Below the pieces are notes generated by a model. The model saw only the letters and a list, made by a program, of their open reading frames with translations. It had not been told where the DNA came from and searched no databases. 33,429 nucleotides of DNA, from positions 1-33,429 of the forward strand of contig JAFUAR010000045.1 in the NCBI GenBank assembly GCA_017460585.1. The letters are read 5' to 3'. Position numbers and translations under genes: made by a program. Source of the DNA: Clostridia bacterium. GTDB taxonomy: Bacteria > Bacillota > Clostridia > Christensenellales > Aristaeellaceae. Positions 1-5,620 of the stretch are shown piece after piece; the first letter of the stretch is position 1; each line of letters opens with the position of its first letter.

Positions 1-105
1 GTGGATGAGAACGGTATGGTGACCGCTTTGAAGAATGGCACCGCTACCATTACCGTAACCTCCGACGGCGTGAAGGCTACGGTCAAGGTGAAGGTCGCGG
101 GGTAA
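1..105 (+). CDS. C-terminal end of a surface protein with Ig-like (Big_2) domain, partial
   Basis: The window opens inside an open frame that ends with TAA at 103-105. The 34 visible residues include NGMVTALKNGTATITVTS and end in VKVKVAG. This is the typical last strand pair of a bacterial Ig-like group 2 domain, where a 'G-V-A-G-A-T-I-T-V' pattern leads to the final beta strand. Such domains end many secreted or cell-surface adhesin-like proteins. No sorting signal (LPXTG or hydrophobic tail) follows the domain, so the protein does not end in a sortase anchor. The rest of the gene lies outside the window. It converges on murG across a hairpin. Confidence 0.75.
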   Translation: MDENGMVTALKNGTATITVTSDGVKATVKVKVAG

Positions 106-129
106 ACGACGCAATTAATAAAGAGTAAA

Positions 130-166
130 AACAACCGGCGAATCTCAGAAGGAATCGCCGGTTGTT
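130..166 (-). terminator. Terminator hairpin between convergent genes, mainly for murG
   Basis: A perfect 12-bp stem (130-141 with 155-166, AACAACCGGCGA/TCGCCGGTTGTT) encloses a 13-nt loop. Read on the minus strand the stem is followed by TTTTACTCTTTATT, a usable U-rich tail, 14 nt past the murG stop codon. On the plus strand the tail (GGATCGATTTGGG) is poor, so termination of the upstream plus-strand gene here is less certain. Confidence 0.8.
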
Positions 167-179
167 GGATCGATTTGGG

Positions 180-1247
180 TTATTTCGCGTATTTGTATAT
201 TTGTTCCAGCACCGCGTCCAGCCCATTGACGCCCGCGGAGTCCGCGCTCATCGCATCGTACAGGCTGCCGCGCGTATGGTAGAGCTGCACGGCTTCCGAT
301 ACCAGCTTCTCGGTGGTAATATCCTCCTGCAGGAGCACCCTGCTGAAGCCGCGCTGCCGGAAGGATTCGGCGTTCAGCAGCTGGTCGCCGCGGCTCGCAC
401 CCTTGGGGTAGGGAATGAGCAGCGCGGGCTTGCGCAGCGCCAGTATTTCACAAAGAGCGTTCGCGCCGGCACGGGAGATCATCACATCCGCGCAGGCGTA
501 GGCGTCCGCCATTTCCTCGTTTAGATATTCGCACTGCACGTAATTGGGCGTGCCGTTGAGCGATGCGGAGCTGTTGCCCTTGCCGCACAGGTGCAGCACC
601 TGAAAGTGACTGGTGAGCTGTGGAAGCGCCGCCAGCACCGCCTGATTGATGGCGCGCGCGCCGGAAGAGCCGCCCACTACCATGAGCACCGGCTGCTGAC
701 CGTTCAACCCGAAAAGCTTGCGCCCCTTTTCGCGATCACCGGAGAGAATTTCGGGGCGTATGGGCGTACCGGTGTAAATACCCTTGCCGTGCGCGTATTT
801 GACCGCCTCCGGAAAGGTGCAGCATTCCACTTTGGCGAAGGGACGGCTGAGCTTGTTGGCCAGACCGGGCGTCATATCCGATTCATGAATGACGATGGGC
901 ACGCCGTTCAGTTTCGCGCCGAATACCACGGGTACAGATACGAAGCCGCCTTTGGAAAAGCACACGTTGGGCTTGAGCTTGCGAATGATGGAGGTCGCCT
1001 GTCCTACGCCTTTGATTACGCGGAAGGGATCGGAAAAATTTTTAGGATCGAAGTATCTTCTAAGCTTGCCCACGGATACCGTATGGAAGGTGATGTTTGG
1101 AACGCGTGAGATGAGCTCTTCCTCCGCGCTCTGCGCGCCGCCGATGTAATGTACCTCCCAGCCGTCCGCCTGCAAGCGAGGAATCAATGCCAGATTTGGG
1201 GTTACGTGACCGGCAGTGCCGCCGCCCGTTAAAACAATTCGTTTCAT
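180..1247 (-). CDS. murG: MurG, UDP-GlcNAc:lipid I N-acetylglucosaminyltransferase
   Basis: MurG transfers GlcNAc from UDP-GlcNAc to undecaprenyl-PP-MurNAc-pentapeptide (lipid I to lipid II) on the inner face of the membrane, the last cytoplasmic step of peptidoglycan synthesis. The 355-residue product matches the family length. Visible signatures are the N-terminal glycine loop GGGTAGHVTPNLAL, the lipid-side HESDMTPGLANK, the second glycine loop GGSSGARAIN, and the C-terminal UDP-GlcNAc-binding region around SRAGANALCEILAL. The frame is open 13 codons further upstream, but the ATG at 1247 is chosen: it begins MKRIVLTGGG as in homologues and has GGGGGAC about 8 nt upstream. The gene stands alone here, not in a division/cell-wall cluster; its promoter region abuts the hairpin array. 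Confidence 0.95.
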   Translation of the reverse strand: MKRIVLTGGGTAGHVTPNLALIPRLQADGWEVHYIGGAQSAEEELISRVPNITFHTVSVGKLRRYFDPKNFSDPFRVIKGVGQATSIIRKLKPNVCFSKGGFVSVPVVFGAKLNGVPIVIHESDMTPGLANKLSRPFAKVECCTFPEAVKYAHGKGIYTGTPIRPEILSGDREKGRKLFGLNGQQPVLMVVGGSSGARAINQAVLAALPQLTSHFQVLHLCGKGNSSASLNGTPNYVQCEYLNEEMADAYACADVMISRAGANALCEILALRKPALLIPYPKGASRGDQLLNAESFRQRGFSRVLLQEDITTEKLVSEAVQLYHTRGSLYDAMSADSAGVNGLDAVLEQIYKYAK

Positions 1248-1284
1248 CTTGTTCGTCCCCCAGTGCTTCACAAAATATACGTTC

Positions 1285-1293
1285 ATTATAGCA
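1285..1293 (-). promoter_or_regulatory. Extended -10 promoter for murG
   Basis: Reading the minus strand, TGCTATAAT (positions 1293 to 1285) is a perfect extended -10 element (TGnTATAAT). It would start transcription near 1278, about 30 nt before the murG ATG. No good -35 hexamer lies 16-18 nt upstream, as is common with extended -10 promoters. Confidence 0.6.
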
Positions 1294-1437
1294 TTCGATT
1301 TTGCATACCGGTTTAGCTGGGAGTTAAATAATAGGGTCTATTCATTAAGAATGAGAATAGAAAACGGACGAAACGTCTATATATAGCTCAAAAAATCCTA
1401 CCATTGGTTATGAAAACAAATGAGACTTGTTGCTATT

Positions 1438-1658
1438 CACCCATGGGGGTGTCGGGGGTCGCAACCCCCGACATTCAATCCGCAGCGGCGGCGTGTACGC
1501 CGCGAGGACGCGGACCATGTGTCCGCTTCCTTGCAGGTTTTGCGCCCGGAAACCGCATAGCGGTTTCAGCAAACCCTGAGGGGGGTGGCAGTGGCGGGGG
1601 ACGTGTCCCCCGTCCACTTACTGTGAAGCCGTAGGCTGAACAGTAACGGAGACTTACT
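1438..1658. repeat. Array of six or more distinct perfect hairpins (structured RNA or palindromic intergenic element)
   Basis: This GC-rich stretch folds into consecutive short hairpins with no shared stem sequence. (1) 1450-1459/1464-1473 has a 10-bp stem and loop CGCA. (2) 1488-1493/1498-1503 is GCGGCG-TGTA-CGCCGC. (3) 1510-1515/1521-1526 is GCGGAC/GTCCGC. (4) 1549-1556/1560-1567 is GAAACCGC-ATA-GCGGTTTC, enclosed by a 9-of-10 pairing of 1534-1543 with 1569-1578. (5) 1591-1602/1605-1617 has 12 bp with one bulged T. (6) 1618-1623/1641-1646 is TTACTG/CAGTAA around AGCC-GTA-GGCT. Because the stems are perfect, the array reads similarly on either strand. It begins about 150 nt upstream of the murG -10 and ends at the stop codon of the MFS gene, so it could form the 3' UTR of that gene, an independent RNA, or an interspersed repeat. 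I do not recognise a named family. Confidence 0.7.
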
Positions 1659-2808
1659 CTTTTGCCGCCTTTGCCTGAACCCCAGATAAGGCAAACGCTA
1701 TAAGCTGCAGCCCCGCGCACACCGAGCCGAGCAGCTTGGTCCCGCCGCCCTGAAGCAGTGCGCCGCCGGTCGCCGTGGCGATCATGCCGGATAAGCTGCC
1801 GTAAGCGGTATCCACCAGCGCGTGGGCGGTATTGCGGTTGTCCTCGGAAACGCTCGATTCCGTCATTTCACGCATGGTGGGGAAGAGTATGCCATAGGAG
1901 ATTCCGTTGCAGAAGGTGCCGCAGATGACCCATATGGGGCTGGACGCCAGCATGACCAGCACGGCGTACAGTAGTGGCATACCCACGGCCACGCACAGCC
2001 TGAGCCGAACGGGCAGGCGGCGCATTTTACCGGAGAGCGCCATAAATAGCGCCTGAATCAGGCAGCCGAGGAAGGCGTCAAGACCCAGCAGGGAAACATC
2101 GCCTCCGACGGACTGAATGACCACCGCCTTCATGTTGTTGATGGGTGCGACGCATAAGCCGGTAATGAATACGATGAGCAAAAGCAGCCGGTAATTTCTT
2201 ATACCGAGCAACGCGCCCATTCCGCCGCGCTCGCGGACCTTGCGCTGCGAAACGCGGCGCGTTTCAGGCTGCCGGAGGGCGGCGCATACGGATAGAATGA
2301 TGAGCGCCGTGCCAACCGGAAGCATGATACCGTAGCCGTGGCGGGAGATCCACTGCCCTTCAATCAGCATGACCAGCGCGTAGCCGAGCGTGGCGAAGGT
2401 GCGCGAAAAACCTACGGCGTCGCGCCTTTCGGGCATGGAGGAAATGACCCATGCATCCAGCGTAGTGGCGACGGAACCCGTCATAAATCCGAACAATGGG
2501 TAGAGAACGAACATGGCGGCGGCATTGCCCGCCAGCGGAAGCATCGCCGCGCAGAGCGCGAGCGCGGCGCAATTGCCCAAAATATAGTAAAACTTGCCGC
2601 CGCCGCGCCGGTCGTTAAAGCGTCCCCAAAACAACGCGCCCAAAAATGTGGTGAGCAGACCGAGCGCGAGAATACCGCCCGTGATACTTTCCGAAAGTCC
2701 GCGATCGGACATATATGCCACCAGAAAACCGGGGATCGCGGCATAGAACGACCACCACGCCCCTTGAAGCACGCAGAAGCGAATAAAACGGCTGCGGGAT
2801 TGATTCAT
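1654..2808 (-). CDS. MFS transporter
   Basis: A 384-residue, very hydrophobic protein with about twelve membrane segments, the usual major facilitator length. The loop between segments 2 and 3 carries GRFNDRRGGGK, a good match to MFS motif A (GxxxDRxGRR), which supports a proton-coupled secondary transporter. The substrate cannot be told. The open frame extends 44 codons further, but the ATG at 2808 (MNQSRSRFIRFC) is chosen because GGAGGG lies 8 nt upstream and the first membrane segment follows directly, whereas the extension is Arg-rich and crosses the -10 sequence at 2842-2847. It is transcribed away from the HAD gene, towards the hairpin array. Confidence 0.85.
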   Translation of the reverse strand: MNQSRSRFIRFCVLQGAWWSFYAAIPGFLVAYMSDRGLSESITGGILALGLLTTFLGALFWGRFNDRRGGGKFYYILGNCAALALCAAMLPLAGNAAAMFVLYPLFGFMTGSVATTLDAWVISSMPERRDAVGFSRTFATLGYALVMLIEGQWISRHGYGIMLPVGTALIILSVCAALRQPETRRVSQRKVRERGGMGALLGIRNYRLLLLIVFITGLCVAPINNMKAVVIQSVGGDVSLLGLDAFLGCLIQALFMALSGKMRRLPVRLRLCVAVGMPLLYAVLVMLASSPIWVICGTFCNGISYGILFPTMREMTESSVSEDNRNTAHALVDTAYGSLSGMIATATGGALLQGGGTKLLGSVCAGLQLIAFALSGVQAKAAKE

Positions 2809-2841
2809 TGCGGAAACCCTCCAAATGCGTTGTGCGAGGGT

Positions 2842-2847
2842 ATTATA
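2842..2847 (-). promoter_or_regulatory. -10 element for the MFS gene
   Basis: On the minus strand a perfect TATAAT lies at 2847-2842, about 33 nt before the MFS ATG, giving a short leader that contains the GGAGGG ribosome site. No convincing -35 is seen at 16-18 nt spacing, so this is a partial promoter call. Confidence 0.45.
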
Positions 2848-2919
2848 CACCATACGAGCGCCTTGAGGGCGAAGAAAAATGTCCGCGCAGGTAGAGTTTT
2901 GGAAAAGAGCGCGCCACGA

Positions 2920-2949
2920 TTGACAACGAATTACGCGCATTGATATACT
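2920..2949 (+). promoter_or_regulatory. Sigma-70/SigA promoter for the HAD-family gene
   Basis: TTGACA (2920-2925), 18-nt spacer, TATACT (2944-2949): consensus -35 and a one-mismatch -10. The predicted start is near 2956, about 30 nt ahead of the ATG at 2986, with a purine-rich AGGGGGAC ribosome site in between. Confidence 0.75.
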
Positions 2950-2985
2950 TATGATGAATTCGAGAAATAGGGGGACGCTGTAGGT

Positions 2986-3585
2986 ATGCTAAAAAATATA
3001 ATATTCGATTGCGGCGGCGTGATTTGCGAATACGTGGTGCAGGATATACTGGACCGATATTTCGACCGGGCGGATCAGCCGATTGTACAACCCGTACTGT
3101 ACCGCGATTGGAACGGTTTGGATGCGGGCACGCGCAATTATTGGGAATACGCCCATGAATCCGAAGACTTGGTGCCGGAGCGATTGAAGGAGAAGGTACG
3201 CTTCTTCTTTCAGGATTGGTTTCGCACGCAGCCGCCCATAGAGGGCACATGGGCGTTGGCGGCTCGGCTCAAGGCGCGCGGCTACGGCGTGTATCTATTG
3301 AGCAACGCGCCGACGGTGTACGCGGACTACATTGCCGAAATCTTTCCCATACTGAAAATGTTCGACGGGCTGGTCATCTCCGCGCCCATTCACAAAATTA
3401 AGCCCAACGCGGATATATTCGAATATATTTTGCAGAAATATGGACTGATCGCGGAAGAATGCCTGTTTGTGGACGACATGGAGACGAACGTGAAGGGCGC
3501 GATTGCCTGCGGAATGCAGGGCTATCACTACCATGCCGACGCGGAAAAACTGCTCAAAGTCATTGAAGCACAGGAAGAAAAGTAG
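2986..3585 (+). CDS. HAD-superfamily phosphatase (subfamily IA-like)
   Basis: A 199-residue haloacid-dehalogenase-fold hydrolase, predicted to remove phosphate from a small cytosolic metabolite. The N-terminal motif I is IFDCGGVI (residues 6-13): the nucleophile Asp is present and the usual second Asp is replaced by Gly, as in several FDxGGV/FDxGNV members of the family. Motif II is around LLSNAP (about 104-109), motif III is the Lys in HKIKPNADIF, and motif IV is FVDDMETNVKGA. Cap residues sit between motifs I and II, fitting subfamily I. The substrate is unknown. It has its own promoter and a probable weak terminator behind it, so it appears to be a single-gene unit not tied to the polysaccharide operon. 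Confidence 0.85.
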   Translation: MLKNIIFDCGGVICEYVVQDILDRYFDRADQPIVQPVLYRDWNGLDAGTRNYWEYAHESEDLVPERLKEKVRFFFQDWFRTQPPIEGTWALAARLKARGYGVYLLSNAPTVYADYIAEIFPILKMFDGLVISAPIHKIKPNADIFEYILQKYGLIAEECLFVDDMETNVKGAIACGMQGYHYHADAEKLLKVIEAQEEK

Positions 3586-3602
3586 ATTTCATTACTGATA
3601 AT

Positions 3603-3638
3603 ATACGCCCTAAATTTTGAAATCGATGTGCGTATTTT
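3603..3638 (+). terminator. Possible weak terminator after the HAD gene
   Basis: ATACGC (3603-3608) pairs with GCGTAT (3630-3635), and an inner ATTT/AAAT pairing is possible; TTT follows at 3636-3638. The stem is short and the loop long, so this is only a plausible terminator separating the HAD gene from the loaP promoter. Confidence 0.35.
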
Positions 3639-3689
3639 CCAAGAAGTTGGGCATTCCTGAGAGTTCACGTTGCTTTTCGGCAAAATGTG

Positions 3690-3718
3690 TTGACGATGAC
3701 TCGAATATCATGTAAAAT
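3690..3718 (+). promoter_or_regulatory. Promoter of loaP and probably of the whole polysaccharide operon
   Basis: TTGACG (3690-3695), 17-nt spacer, TAAAAT (3713-3718): each hexamer differs from consensus at one position and the spacing is ideal. Transcription would start near 3725, leaving a leader of about 160 nt. I found no comparable promoter between loaP and the next gene, so the 22-kb operon may depend on this one. Confidence 0.7.
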
Positions 3719-3724
3719 AAATTG

Positions 3725-3881
3725 ACTGTATCGTGGTACAGTTGTGCCTTGGCGCGGGGAAAAACGCGGCAAGGGCTGACAGGAAGGACGCGAAGCAATA
3801 CCGTGCGGAATGGCGGGTTGCGAAAGCGCCGGACGATATTTGCACATTGAAACGCGGATCGGGAATCGGCGGATGGTTTTT
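3725..3881 (+). promoter_or_regulatory. Structured leader RNA upstream of loaP, possible riboswitch or LoaP target
   Basis: The leader starts with an inverted repeat ACTGTA/TACAGT (3725-3730/3737-3742). A strong hairpin follows: CCTTGGCGCG (3747-3756) with CGCGGCAAGG (3765-3774), nine of ten pairs, loop GGGAAAAA. Downstream are GGACGCGAAGC (3786-3796), GGCGGGTTGCGAA (3812-3824) and a GC-GAAA-GC mini-hairpin (3820-3827). These resemble, from memory, conserved blocks of the c-di-GMP-I (GEMM-I) riboswitch (GGACGCAAAGC and GCCxGGUUGCCGAA), but the GNRA-capped P1b hairpin expected between the 5' block and GGACGC is missing or tiny. CGCCG (3827-3831) could pair with CGGCG (3867-3871) just before a T5 run (3877-3881), a possible attenuator. 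Structure is likely; class is unproven. Confidence 0.4.
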
Positions 3882-3883
3882 CA

Positions 3884-4417
3884 TTGCCTGAAGCGGAGAG
3901 GGGCGAATGGCGGTTGTTTGCCTATTGTTACTTTTGTAATACGGTGAAATGCGCCGCGGTGGCGAACGCGATCGCCATGAAGTACGGCTTTAAGGCGATT
4001 ACGCCCAAAATCATACAGCGCAAGTGGATGAAGGGCACGCCTACTGAAGCGGTGCATGACTATTTGCCGGGCTACGTATTCGTGTATACGCAGGAAGCGC
4101 AGGTCAATCCGCGCGAGCTCTGCCGTATGGACGGCGTATTGCGCTGTTTGGGAGAGCGCGAGTTGAACTACGTTTTGACCGGAATCGATCTGGACTTTGC
4201 GAATATGCTGCTTGGGTGCGACGGTACCATCGGTATACTCAAGGCGTATCAGGAGGGCGATCGGGTGCGCTTGGCAAAGAACGCGCTGGGCGGCTTCGAG
4301 GGTGAAATCATCAAGCTCGATCGCAGGCGCGGGCGCGCGCAGATTCAATATTCCTTCGATGGCATTAGCTATAAGGTTTGGGTGGGCTATGAGCTGATCG
4401 AGGAATCCGCGCAGTAA
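3884..4417 (+). CDS. loaP: LoaP-type NusG paralogue, processive antiterminator
   Basis: A 177-residue NusG-family protein. Residues about 9-105 form the NGN domain, which binds RNA polymerase: WRLFAYCYFCNTVKCAAVA, then the family hallmark LPGYVFVY at about 61-68. Residues about 123-172 form a KOW domain (GDRVRLAKNALGGFEGEI then KLDRRRGRAQI). Genomic NusG has the same layout, but a copy at the head of a polysaccharide operon in a Firmicute fits LoaP, which travels with polymerase and suppresses termination in long operons. The start is TTG at 3884: no in-frame ATG or GTG gives the NGN domain, and GGATGG lies 7 nt upstream. A rare start may keep its level low. The split between LoaP and other NusG paralogues (UpxY-like) is inferred from host type and context. 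Confidence 0.8.
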   Translation: MPEAERGEWRLFAYCYFCNTVKCAAVANAIAMKYGFKAITPKIIQRKWMKGTPTEAVHDYLPGYVFVYTQEAQVNPRELCRMDGVLRCLGERELNYVLTGIDLDFANMLLGCDGTIGILKAYQEGDRVRLAKNALGGFEGEIIKLDRRRGRAQIQYSFDGISYKVWVGYELIEESAQ

Positions 4418-4650
4418 CGGCTGCGCGCCGCCTTTGAAAAAAGTGCGACAGGGCGTTTTACGCTCTGTCGATCGGTGGTTTTAAACTATGGTCATTTTGC
4501 CCTTTTTAACGGTAGGAGAACTGTTTTTTGAATCGTTTTTTCTGTAATAGAAAGTATTTTCCATAATTTGTAATAAAGAATGAATTCCAACATTTACCAA
4601 TAAATTATTGGAACAGACCGCGAATCCATCACGGAATGGGAGGATGGCTT
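4418..4650 (+). promoter_or_regulatory. Leader region between loaP and the polysaccharide genes
   Basis: CGACAGGGCG (4446-4455) pairs with CGCTCTGTCG (4461-4470), ten pairs with one G-U, around TTTTA. Its tail ATCGGTGGTTTT is too weak for a classic terminator, so it may be a pause or LoaP-recognition hairpin. The rest is strongly AT-rich, with a second inverted repeat TTCCAA (4585-4590)/TTGGAA (4608-4613) and CCAATA-AAT-TATTGG (4597-4611). I searched for -35/-10 pairs and found only isolated -10-like words (CATAAT at 4562-4567), so no separate promoter is claimed. GGGAGG at 4638-4643 serves the next gene. Confidence 0.5.
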
Positions 4651-5586
4651 ATGAAGAGCATGAAGGCGAAACGGCTCGCAATCGGGCTGATTTTGATGGT
4701 CTGCATGGCGCTATGGATTACTTCGCTCGCATCGGCGGAATCCGTTGACGACGCGCAGCGCCACACCATACAGGATTCCTCCGCCATTTCACAGTCGGGC
4801 GGAGGTTCGAAGAGCCGTTCCTCGCAGAGCAGCGCCAAAAGCGCTGCGCAGACGGAAAGCGTCGCCAGCGTTTCTTCGGACGGCGGTACGCTCAAGCGCG
4901 GTTCACAGGGCGCGCGTGTAAGGCAGGCGCAGGAAAAGCTGAGCGAGCTTGGTTTCTATACGGACGGCGTGGACGGCAGCTTCGGGCAAAAAACGCAGCA
5001 GGCGGTCGAGGCGTATCAGCGCGCCAACCAGCTTGCACAGACCGGTACGCTGACCGAGGCGGAATTTGACGCGTTGATGTTGAAGCAGGCGAATTCCGCG
5101 AGCGATGGAACCGCTTTGCCAAACGAATCTGCGCCCGTGCGCAATCTGGTGCAGAACCTGCGCACCGAAGAAAAGACCTTTCCTATGGGCATTACCTATC
5201 AACCGCTTGAAGACGGGCGCTTTGCACTGAGCGGAAGCTCTACGGGTAGAAACGTGATTAGCCTCAACCCGTTGGATCTGGTTCCGGCGGAGGATATTCC
5301 CGCGCTGCCCACGCTCTTTACGCTGCGCAAGGGCTGCTCCTATTTGGTATCGGGCGTGCAGCTGGTCTGCCTTCATTCCAATGGCGAAGAGGGCTTTGTG
5401 TTCGTAAGCGCGTGCGTATCCGGCAACTGGACGGTCGATCATGCCCTGCTGTACACCCCGCAGGAGGATCTTCCCGTCAAGGAAGTGCGCGTTTGGTTCA
5501 ACGAAGGCGGCGCCGGCGTGGGCACCTACGAACCAGCGGTGTACGAGCTTCCAGTTGCGTATACCTATTTGCCCTACGGAGAATAG
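4651..5586 (+). CDS. Secreted peptidoglycan-binding (PG_binding_1) protein
   Basis: A 311-residue exported protein. Residues 1-29 are a signal peptide (basic MKSMKAKR, hydrophobic core, LASA cleavage site). Residues about 30-80 are a Ser/Gln-rich linker. Residues about 82-150 form a PG_binding_1 domain: LKRGSQGARVRQAQEKL, then GFYTDGVDGSFGQKTQQAV with the family's D-G-x-F-G-x-x-T turn. Residues about 165-311 are an uncharacterised beta-rich, aromatic-rich domain (FALSGSSTGRNVISLNP and similar) with a carbohydrate-binding-module look; I do not recognise the family. The start at 4651 is preferred to the ATG at 4636 because GGGAGG lies 7 nt before it. As first gene after the leader it may tether the polysaccharide to the wall; that role is inferred. 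Confidence 0.8.
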   Translation: MKSMKAKRLAIGLILMVCMALWITSLASAESVDDAQRHTIQDSSAISQSGGGSKSRSSQSSAKSAAQTESVASVSSDGGTLKRGSQGARVRQAQEKLSELGFYTDGVDGSFGQKTQQAVEAYQRANQLAQTGTLTEAEFDALMLKQANSASDGTALPNESAPVRNLVQNLRTEEKTFPMGITYQPLEDGRFALSGSSTGRNVISLNPLDLVPAEDIPALPTLFTLRKGCSYLVSGVQLVCLHSNGEEGFVFVSACVSGNWTVDHALLYTPQEDLPVKEVRVWFNEGGAGVGTYEPAVYELPVAYTYLPYGE

Positions 5587-5620
5587 TGAAACCTGATTTT
5601 GAGCGAAGGATTGAAAACCC

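Noticed and set aside
1404-1634. Short open frames on both strands through the hairpin array
   Set aside because: They exist because the palindromes are stop-poor; products are Pro/Arg/Gly-rich and there is no proper start site. The structure is better read as RNA or DNA element.
1438-1658. CRISPR array
   Set aside because: The palindromic units are not copies of one repeat and there are no equal-length spacers or cas genes in the window.
2809-2940. Longer MFS protein starting at 2940
   Set aside because: The extra 44 codons are Arg-rich and cross the TATAAT at 2842-2847; the ATG at 2808 has a strong ribosome site and is followed by the first membrane segment.
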